DNA from: Clarkia xantiana subsp. parviflora | Taxonomy: Eukaryota > Streptophyta > Magnoliopsida > Myrtales > Onagraceae | DNA length: 64,000 bases | Assembly (NCBI GenBank): GCA_036873135.1 | Contig: JAPTYO010000007.1 | Location: 15,110,763 to 15,174,762, forward strand | Direction: 5' to 3' | Part shown: piece after piece, positions 55,331 through 64,000 of the stretch | How positions within the stretch are numbered: the stretch's first letter is position 1 | How the letters are laid out: each line of letters starts with the position of its first letter | The notes under the pieces: generated by a model | The model's input: the letters and a program-made list of their open reading frames with translations, nothing else | Databases searched by the model: none | Told to the model about the DNA's origin: nothing | Position numbers and translations under genes: made by a program

Positions 55331-57818
55331 TAGGGAGACAGAGCAAGACCATTAACTAACAGTGGTTTTTTCGGTTGGGCGGCATTGACATTGAAGAGAA
55401 GGAGAAAGACATCGGTGATGTTCAAACACCGTCTCATGGGATGAAAGAAAGACGGAGGAATTCGCGGTGGTAGGCAAGCAGGCTACAAGACTCTGAAAGT
55501 ACCATACATTTTTAAGAATTACGGAAAACAAACTTTCAGATTGTCCCTTATATTTGCACCAAAATCGTTTTTACCCCATTTAGATTTTTCTATATTATAT
55601 ATATATACCCATTTTAACGAGTTATTAATCATTTTCCGTTAAATACCGATGTAATTTGTTAAATATTTTGAAATTAGCAAGAATATCCTTATTTAAACTT
55701 AAAGCTATTATATCCTTATTTTTATTAACCATGTAATATAGTATATAGTAATTCATCACACAAATCCTTAACCAAAAGGTCGGTGGTTCAAAAACCGTTG
55801 GAGACCTTTGAAATTGAAAGATATTCATGTCCAGCATTTTATCACTTACGGATTGATCCATTGCGGTGGATATTAGTTTAGATGTGGAGAAAACATGATA
55901 CTTGTACTACTCTCCATATTATGGCCCATTAGGAAAACCCCGCGGGAAACAAAAAAAATATATCATTATTCTTTATTTTATTCACTTATAAAGTCCGCGA
56001 GGTCTATTTGATATTAATAGAACTTCTCTTTACATTTTTTCTCATAATACATTCTCAGGTTTTTATTTTGTATGGTTTAGTCCATCTAACTCTAACATTT
56101 TGTTTTTTGTAATTTAGTTCCCAAGTTTTCAAATCGGATTGGCTCAGTGGACCTAATCATGGGTCGAGCCATGGTTTGGTTTTGAAACTCCAACTATCAA
56201 CATATAACTCTTAGTAGGCTCAACTTTAAAAAAAAATGGTCCATCAAATATCTAAAGAGTAACTTATGTGTCACCCATAACTCTATTAACCAAATTAGAG
56301 GGTTCGTCCTGGCCTGAGCCCTTATCAAACCCGTTCATTTAGTTTAGGAGACCACGTCTTTAATGAGCTCGGGCCTAGGCGAGCCTCATTGCTCACCATA
56401 ACTGATCAAAAAATTAGTCATTCATGAATCAACTGGTTGAATTAAATGGATCACTCTGATCTAGGTGCATATGCTAGCTTCTCCCATTCGAAGTGATCAA
56501 GTTTTGCACGAGTTTAGGCTAAGGTGAACTCTCTAACTAGGTTAACATAGTTATGAAACTGAATGATAAGTTACACATACGATAGTTGAAATTGCAAATA
56601 ATAACAGGAAAAACTGAGGATCCTAAAAGTCATAAGACAATAGTTGTGGCTCCTAAAGTGTTATTTTCCAAAAATGAAAAATGGGCCGGGTTTAAAGTAT
56701 CATCATAAATAAAGTTCCTTATCAAATTGTTAGGGCATTTAAATAAATTGTTATCTCGAGGTTTCTAAGACTATTTTCTAGCTCATGTTTCATATTTAGA
56801 CAAATTAATAATTCATCGTGTTTGATGACACGAAAGTTGTGAATAAATGGTTGACAGGCCAAATTTGATGACACGAAAGTTGTGAATATTCCACATGACG
56901 GTTTGTAATTAGTGCAAGGAATGATGTCACATTCACAAGTCACAGTTCTAGGACTCAATTTGTACATCATTACTCAATCAAATATATATATTAAGAAAAA
57001 GGAAGAGGAAAGAGATAGAAGTTGAGCAACTGAAGAAATTATTAGTGGGTAAGAATCATTTAATTAGAATAGCATAGGTTTTCAGTAGCTAGTGTACTTG
57101 ATTAGTTAAGTTAGATCGATCTTTGCATACTACTTACTTATCTGGGGAATGGGGATACGTACACTTGTTGCCACCATGCATGCACATGCCATATAGAGAT
57201 TAGAACCTAATATCATAGTCTTACCGATAGGCAGTACATATGTCATTTTGGTACCTTATAAATTTTGCGTTAGTATTTGGTACTTTATTTATTCAAAGTG
57301 TGTTACTTAACACAGTACACATGACTCGGTTCATCACTTAGAGAGCTCGCACTAACTCGAGCACATACTAAATAGATATGGTCGATTGTTCTTGGAAACT
57401 AAATTTGGCCCGAGCGAGCGAGCCACATGACTCAGCCAATTGAACTGATAACCATTATGGACTTTTGTTTGGCCAGGGTAAGATAGGGGACTCGTTATAT
57501 TTATGCTCATGTCAGATACGGTCTCCTAAACCAAATGAGCAGGTATGACATGAGCTCGAATCATAGCAAAAGTGAAGCTGCTATCTAGCTAGGTGAGGTT
57601 GTCATTAATTAAGTTATATTATATACGTATAGTGAAAAGATGAAGACTGCTAGCTGACTCCAAATATTGATTAATGATATTTGTTTATAATATAATAATA
57701 AAATATATAACTAGTATTTACACTTGAAGAAACAAACTGACTAGAACTGTAGCTAGCTAGCTAGGAGGTGATTAATTAAATCAAAAGTGAGCTTGTTGAA
57801 ATCCACATCAGTAGTTAG
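55331..57818. other. Gene-poor spacer upstream of the propeller-like gene
   Basis: 55331 to about 55500 is promoter/leader of the minus-strand gene. 55785-55815 has AAAGGTCGGTGGTTCAAAAACC, like a tRNA-type B box, possibly from a SINE. 56040-56170 resembles the TTAGTCCATCTAA-type repeat family of 21.2 and 33.3 kb. No gene is supported. Confidence 0.35.
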
Positions 57819-58007
57819 CTAGTCATGCCAACAGAGGAGCATGACGACGCATCGATGGATAATGTAGAGTCTGCCCTTTTGTTGTTTCAAGTAGCCTCCC
57901 AGTCTTTTATTATTACTGCAAGACGTTGATGATCTCTTGGACGACTCTTTGGTAACTGCAGATGATGAGGAAGAAGAAGAAGAAGAGCTTTTCATCACTA
58001 TCTTCAT
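57819..58007 (-). CDS. DVL/RTFL (DEVIL/ROTUNDIFOLIA-like) small peptide
   Basis: A single exon encodes 62 aa. The ATG at 58007 is the first of the frame ([10 protein letters not shown]). A ten-serine run is followed by a basic linker ([16 protein letters not shown]) and the C-terminal RTF domain: [20 protein letters not shown] then MLLCWHD, matching the family pattern (K..RxYI.RRCVxMLxCW.D). DVL/RTFL peptides are plant-specific, probably plasma-membrane associated, and restrain cell proliferation along the organ axis; overexpression shortens leaves, fruits and inflorescences in Arabidopsis. A histidine replaces the first arginine of the usual RRC, and WHD replaces WRD, a mild divergence. A TATA box lies at 58129-58136, about 120 bp upstream. 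It stands alone in a gene-poor stretch. Confidence 0.9.
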   Translation of the reverse strand: MKIVMKSSSSSSSSSSAVTKESSKRSSTSCSNNKRLGGYLKQQKGRLYIIHRCVVMLLCWHD

Positions 58008-58128
58008 CAATATATATCTCTCTATATATTACTTTGCTGTAATTTAAATTTGTTGGCTGAAGAAGAGGAATCCAAGAGCGCGTTATCTGATTTGAGTGAT
58101 GATGAAATTGAGTGGGTGAAGGGCATGT

Positions 58129-58136
58129 TATTTATA
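58129..58136 (-). promoter_or_regulatory. TATA box of the DVL/RTFL gene
   Basis: On the minus strand the sequence is TATAAATA in the context GCTTATAAATAAC, giving a leader of about 90 nt. Confidence 0.65.
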
Positions 58137-58137
58137 A

Positions 58138-61100
58138 GCAGGGATTGGATGGGTCCCCCAGTAATTATTATTATTTAATAATTAATTAGTTCCAATGAAC
58201 AAGTAAGCTAATTTAGTGTGACCATTATGCCCCTACCAAATTCTTGCTTGGAGTTCATGCCCCCTAGCCTATAGTCAGTCTCTCCTCTCTCTCTCTACTT
58301 TACGTCATCCTCTAGAGTATACCAACAAAATTTATATTTTATTATTTTTACTAGTATTAATAATAATAATAATACTTTGTACCAAACGGGTGTTATTGCG
58401 AGGCCTACAGCACCATTAATATACTTGGTCCATCCTAACTAAAATAATGACAAAACTTGCAATCAGTTTTTCCATTAAGAGGAGTTATTGAAATCTTTAT
58501 CCTTTAGGGTATATATATATAATTCTAGTAAGCTAGCAAGTAAAAATAATATAATCCCCCATATATATATAATCATTGATCCAATTCGATGGATGTGTTA
58601 TATACAAGCTTCATTAAGGTATAGTATACCATATATGTTACTGTCTCCTCTTTATTTCCACATTAATTTGTCTCTACCAACTATTATCATCAATTCAATA
58701 ATATAATGCCTTCAGGTCCCCCAATAGACACAAAGAGACATGTATATAACTAACAACTCTATCCATCCACTCTAGCTAGCTATACAAACGCATGCATGCA
58801 TACATACATACATTATTCTCCTAATATAACTTACATTATATATCTTGTCATCAATGAATTGATGGTGGTATTAGAATTAACACTTTGAAAAAGATATTTA
58901 ATCATTACAACGCTTTTGAACTATATATATAATTTTGACAACTATTCTACTAAAGAACATTAAACTGGAAATTAATGCATGTGTGTCGTATAACGATATT
59001 ATAGCTAGGTCTTTTCGGAGGAGTTGGGACCAGATAGCCAAAATAATTACAGCTCCTCTTTAGTGTTTTGAATTATATTACATGTGACCGACCACACATG
59101 AATTAAAAGGCAGTCAAAGATATATATATACACAGTCAAAGTGCACACACGTGATTACTTAGAGTTTTAGTGCAACACTAGTGTTGTCACGGACATATAG
59201 TGTACCAAATATAAACATGCACCTGTAATGTGGCTTGTAAGCTGAGCTTACTTTATAACCGATGTGGTATCTGACATATATATATATATACTGTCATTAT
59301 GCCGACTTTATTATTAGAGTTTTTATCTGTTTAACCGAGTGATCGTATGCTTTTTTTTATAATTATATAATTTATGTACGTTTAGACTCGTATTATCAAA
59401 TTGCAAAGTAGGAGACTCAGCTTATTTTTTTCAGATTCAAGTATTAATTAACTAGACTTTGATATATAGTTGATACCATATTTTTACAGCTAGCTACCTG
59501 ATCGTCCCTTCTGGAATACCTCTCTTATATGCTGCTCAAGTAATTCTAGCCACGGTTATATTAATTAGTGCTAAACGCTCCCTTAGTCGTTTCACTAATA
59601 AATTAATAAATAACCTCTCAATTAAGTAATAGGCATTAATTAAATTACGCCGTCTATGTACGAACATCAGTACCGGGTCTACTTTGTAAATAATCTAGTT
59701 TATTCTTATGTACTTTTTGCGCTGAAGTACGGCAAAGCTGAAGCGTAAGTAGTGTTTTTTTTTATGTTACTAGACCAATATTAAGTGGCAAAAAAAAAAT
59801 CAAGATACAAATTTAAGTGGTTCGATATATTAATGAACCAACATCAAACATCTCACAAACAATTATGAATCAAAAAATTATAAGAGGTAATTAGAAACAC
59901 TCATAATTTTCTCTATACAGCTTTCAGCCTTTTTATAGCGTCCACATAATACACTATTCAAGACTTCCATCATGCCGCTCTCGCTCCACTATACCTCAGT
60001 AATTAACACACTATCTAGCTCTTACCAACTAGCTAGCAAGATTATACACAAGTGTACATATGTATAGTCCTTAGCAAACAAAGATATATATATATATATA
60101 TATAGCAATCACATTTGTGTAAATATTTTGTATCTATCATTAACTGATAAATATGTTAACTGGTTGGCAAAAAAAAAAAAAGATAAATATGTTAACTGAA
60201 TATATTATCCTCTATTTTCAGTATATTGGATTATATTTATATTTATAGACAACAAAAAGGACTACAAATTCATGAAAAACATTTATCATATGGTTGCTTC
60301 AATTTGAGTGAAATGTATTCATATCTTGTGCCCTCCCTGCCGGTTATATAACATTGACACTACAAATCAAATCTTAGCAGCAACTTCTAAGTAGATTATA
60401 TTTGAATATTCTCTTCTTAATTAACTTGGATATATATTCACTGCATGTGTACTCAATAATTTCATTGTAATTAGGTTAATTACTAGAGCTTCCATTATTA
60501 TTATTATTATATTATATATATAATAAATATATGTATGTAGACAAATGGTAGTTGATGATGAGATTGAGGGAACACAACAAAACAAACCCATTGTATGTGG
60601 AAATACAACAAATAAGATATACTTTATACTAATAAAGACAGCGAGCACATACATGATACAACTAAAATAAAATCCCAACCGAACTCAGAAGTAAATAATT
60701 GGACAAAGCCAAAATCTGCACAGATGTTATGTCTAGTGCTTACTCCTGCAGGTCCTCTGAACCAGACAGGATCTTATTTGCCACTATAATACGGGGCATG
60801 CATTTTCATTAGTTTTCTATATGTTTTCCATTTTTTTTTATTTTTTTTCGCTTTCTTCCATGTTTTTGTTTCATGAGACAAATAAATATTGTGTTAATGA
60901 TTGTATGGTTTAATTTAGTTGAGTTGGGTACTAAAAAAAAGGTAGATTATGTTCCAATTATTATTATGTAAATAAATAAATAGATGGAATCTGTCCGCTT
61001 TTAAGTTTCCACTCCTACAAAACTTAAATGTACCGGTTGTAGACAGCCGGATGAGTCCCAAGACAAATGTTTCCTCATAATCACTATTCACACAAACAAT

Positions 61101-62749
61101 ATATTGTTAATGAATTTTTGTGTTGGTATTTCAATGAAAAATGCAATAGTTAATTTAAGAATCATTATGGGGAGGACCCCCAAGATCAGTTGTAGATATT
61201 CAAATTGATTCATAGCCGTGAAAGGGCATCTAAATTGGTGAATGTAAAAATTCTTTATGGTGTTTCTGGTCGGTTGGTTTGTTTCTCCAGACAAGACAAG
61301 TATAATTATATCAACTATGCTATGAAGCAAAAGCAAACCAACGAGGATACCGGAAGTTGCCGCTATAATATATATGAGTGACTTCTCGAAAAAATTTACT
61401 TACCAAATTTATTTTCAAACTAAACTTCTTCTTAAATTAATTTTCTAAGTTATTCTATTTTTTAAGTCATCTTTATTTTTACTTTACAACCTAATATTTA
61501 TATTATTTTTTTTATAATTGAACATAAATCTTAATATAATACAAGAAAGTATGAAAATTGTAAAAAAAAAAAAATTAAGGAGATTGGATATAAAGTAAAA
61601 AATATTAATAATTGTATAAACAAATTTTTAAAATAAAATGTGCTAAAAATACATTATAAAAATGGTCATATAAATTGAAAAGAAACTAAAGATACTAGTG
61701 GAGATTTGTTTTAAGTATGATAAATATAAAGATAAAAGTGTACATTAACCCTAAATACAACATTTATAATTTATAAAATTATTTAAAAGTACTTATTTTA
61801 CTTATTAAAAAAATAATGAATAAACTAATATAGAATTAAAATATCAATAAAATAAAATTAAGAATGTATTTAAGTTTTTATATTTTTATAATACTCTTAA
61901 TGAATACTTTTTATATAATAATAATATTTTTTTCAAAACTTTTTTTATTTAATTTTATCTTTTACTTTCAAATATTTATTTTACGAATTAAACCAAAAAT
62001 GTTTATGTTTATTTTTTATGTACATTTTCATCAATTATCTTAATTAATTATTTTTTGGTTTCATTTTTAAAAATTATTTCTTACATTTAATTTCCTTAAC
62101 TTTTCAAAATTCATTAATTTCTATGTATTATATTTCGTTTTAAGTTTAGGGAACGGCTAAACTAAAGTCGATTGTATATACTATCGAGTTCTCCACCGTT
62201 AGATTTAAAAGGTTAGATTCACGCGCTTGACATCTTTAGTCTATTTTTAGTGTTGTTCACTTACACCTCATTTTCTCTCTCTTCTTATTTTCTCTTTTTA
62301 CAAACTTTTTTAACGGATCCGAATTCTTTCTCTCTCCGCTTTTCTTTTTCTTTTTTCTTTTATATATATTATTTAAATATTTATATTAAAGATAACATTA
62401 TAATTTATTCATTTTTTCAAACACTCTTTAATTAAAATATTTACATTTTAATATATGAGATATAATGGGTTTTTTCTTTAATTTTTATTTATTTTTAGAA
62501 ATGGATTAGTTATGATTTGTCATTTAGGGTTCACATATTATTATATATTTTTATTTTTAAAAGCTTATTAGGCTGAGTAAATCTTCGAGCTAAATGACTA
62601 AACTAAAAGTGTCATTGTTTTAATAAATTTTTAAAAAAATTTAAAATATTTGATTGGGTTGACAATTGGACCAGGGAGCACTAGATGACAAATGAGCTTA
62701 TTTTTTTTTTAACCTGTTAGATTGGGTTAACGGTTAAGTATGATGAACC
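58138..62749. other. Long AT-rich gene-poor region
   Basis: No gene is supported across about 4.6 kb. Notable parts are short simple repeats (TGCA/TACA at 58790-58812, (AT)n near 59277-59290 and 60085-60105) and a less AT-rich patch at 60700-60800 with CTGCAGGTCCTCTGAACCAG. A further stretch at 61500-62140 is almost all A and T. The patch near 60750 has no recognisable product. Confidence 0.45.
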
Positions 62750-64000
62750 CAGTGTTATCAGAACCGGACCGGTGGTCGAACCGGTCATGTCACCGGTTCA
62801 CGGTTCTGCCGGTTCGAACCGGTTCTGTATTGTAAAAATAACAGGAGGACAGACAGAGAGTGACAGACTACAGAGTTATTGCAGGAAAAAAAAAAAAAAA
62901 AAAACAGAACACATACACTTAAGTTTAAATACATAGTTTCTAAAGCTTCATAGCCATTACACACAACAAAGGCTCCATAACACACAACACAATCTCCATG
63001 AAACAACACAAAGTATCTCCATGAAACAACAAAGTCTCAAACACAAATACACAACACATAACACAACACAATATATTAAAAGAAAACTCCATGATATAGT
63101 CTCGAGTCCGTCAACTCCAATCTTCATTGTTCTATTCTAAATTGTGATCTCCTCCATTATAAGGATCATAACCACCAAAAGTCATATCATGGATATTGTC
63201 TTCTTCAAGGTCAAATCCACTAGCAGTCATAGCCATAGGTAAGTTTGAATTTCCACCACGGTCTTCATCATCTTGATTGACATCAGGATCATCTAGCTCA
63301 TGAATATTCAAGTCATCTAAAAACAAAATTTATTATTGTTAAGTAAATAAAAGAAGATCAGTGTTTGTAAATAAATTTTAAGAATGAAATATAATCATGA
63401 TACCATCATTTTGAGATTCATGAATGGTGCATCTCTCCAATTCACGACGGAATGTTTCTAACTCATCATTTGATAAAGCTGGAGGCTCATCCTCTAGTAT
63501 CCAAGATCCCATAGTATAGAGCTTCTCAAAGTCAAGAGGATCATAAAACCGATCCCTTTTAAAGTTGCTGCACACAAAAAAAAATATTGAAGTTTCAGTT
63601 CCATTTTCATTTTCATCAAATCAACATATTACGAATACATGAACTTATATGTAAGAAATAAGAAGTGATTAGTTTTCACCGTTGCTGCAACTTCAAGTTA
63701 CATTGAACATAAGCAAGATCATTCAACTTTTGATGCTCAAGCCGATTCCTCTTCTTAGAATGAATTTGCTCAAACACACTCCAATTGCGCTCACAACCAG
63801 AAGAGCTACAAGTTTGACTAAGAATACGAATAGCCAATTTTTGAAGATTCGGAGCGCTACCCCCATTCATCAATATACCTCCTTACCTCTTCGACACCTT
63901 TTGCCAACAAGGGCACTCGAAGATCATGAAAGTTCGGTCCTTTAAAGCCTGCACCCATACTAGCAATTGCATCTATCATCTGTTGAAAGAATGGTGAGTT
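62750..64000 (-). mobile_element. hAT-family transposon, 3' part, internally deleted
   Basis: Transposase fragments run on the minus strand to the right window edge. The 3' terminus is probably at 62750, where CAGTGTTATCAGAACCGGAC begins a patch of GGTTCGAACC-type subterminal repeats, as in many plant hAT elements. The other end lies outside the window, so the target duplication cannot be checked. Confidence 0.7.
63132..63979 (-). pseudogene. hAT transposase with DUF659 start fused out of frame to the dimerisation domain
   Basis: Minus-strand exons: 63979 to about 63866 reads MIDAIASMGAGFKGPNFHDL then RVPLLAKGVEEVRRYIDEW, the opening of DUF659. It is followed at once, in another frame, by GGSAPNLQKLAIRILSQTCS then SGCERNWSVFEQIHSKKRNR, the hAT C-terminal dimerisation domain (to 63680). 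Further exons 63567-63404 (NFKRDRFYDPLDF) and 63316-63132 (acidic tail, ending at a stop) are joined by good GT-AG sites. The several hundred residues of catalytic core normally between DUF659 and the dimerisation domain are missing and the junction shifts the frame. The copy cannot make an active transposase. Confidence 0.8.

Noticed and set aside
58790..58812. CATGCATGCATACATACATACAT as a CRISPR-like or regulatory array
   Set aside because: It is a simple short-period repeat in a eukaryotic genome with no spacers.
61088..61336. 82-codon minus-strand frame with hydrophobic stretches
   Set aside because: AT-rich composition, no family match and no promoter; hydrophobicity follows from the base composition.

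Overview
This window is nuclear DNA from a flowering plant, most likely a eudicot. The genes have many short exons separated by AT-rich GT-AG introns. Several products belong to plant-specific families: CYP735A cytokinin hydroxylase, a DVL/RTFL peptide, a PADRE/DUF4228 protein, a TRM-type DUF4378 protein, WPP-domain-associated protein and a small KIN/LEA protein. The intergenic space is full of non-autonomous DNA transposons. I cannot name the species from sequence alone.

Layout. 1-5 kb: the 5' part of a WPP-domain-associated protein gene (minus, running off the left edge) lies head-to-head with a complete 12-exon GET4 gene (plus). 5-10.5 kb: repeats, including a TAA-flanked PIF/Harbinger-like element in which a 234-bp segment is repeated five times and into which a hAT element with an 8-bp target duplication has inserted. 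10.5-16 kb: mitochondrial proline dehydrogenase (plus), a small glycine-rich protein (minus) and a PADRE protein (minus). 16-22.5 kb: a three-exon LEA-like gene set among several MITEs and a degenerate tandem repeat. 22.5-32.2 kb (all plus): an ABHD17-like serine hydrolase, a small lysine-rich protein and organellar peptidyl-tRNA hydrolase. 32.3-33.2 kb: a Mutator-like element with a 9-bp poly-T target duplication, nested in an older repeat. 33.7-37.9 kb: an unnamed plant protein (plus) and a TRM/DUF4378 gene (minus). 38.4-43.6 kb: a repeat block. 44.7-49.8 kb: cytokinin hydroxylase CYP735A (minus) and an IST1-like ESCRT gene (plus), transcribed divergently. 49.9-50.8 kb: LINE debris. 51.8-55.3 kb: a conserved plant protein with a beta-propeller-like look (minus), carrying a small LTR-type insertion in an intron. 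55.3-62.7 kb: gene-poor, with one DVL/RTFL peptide gene. 62.75 kb to the end: the 3' part of an internally deleted hAT transposon (minus).

The genes do not form one pathway. They are independent housekeeping functions (tail-anchored protein insertion, translation recycling, ESCRT sorting, depalmitoylation-type hydrolysis) next to stress and hormone genes (proline catabolism, LEA, PADRE, cytokinin hydroxylation, DVL). Exon boundaries were set by hand from reading-frame continuity and GT-AG sites. All gene models with stated amino-acid totals keep an open frame across every junction. I found no tRNA, rRNA or CRISPR and no sign of a prokaryotic or organellar segment. The less ordinary material is mostly in the mobile DNA, plus a coding-like tail downstream of the stop codon of the 51.8-55.3 kb gene.
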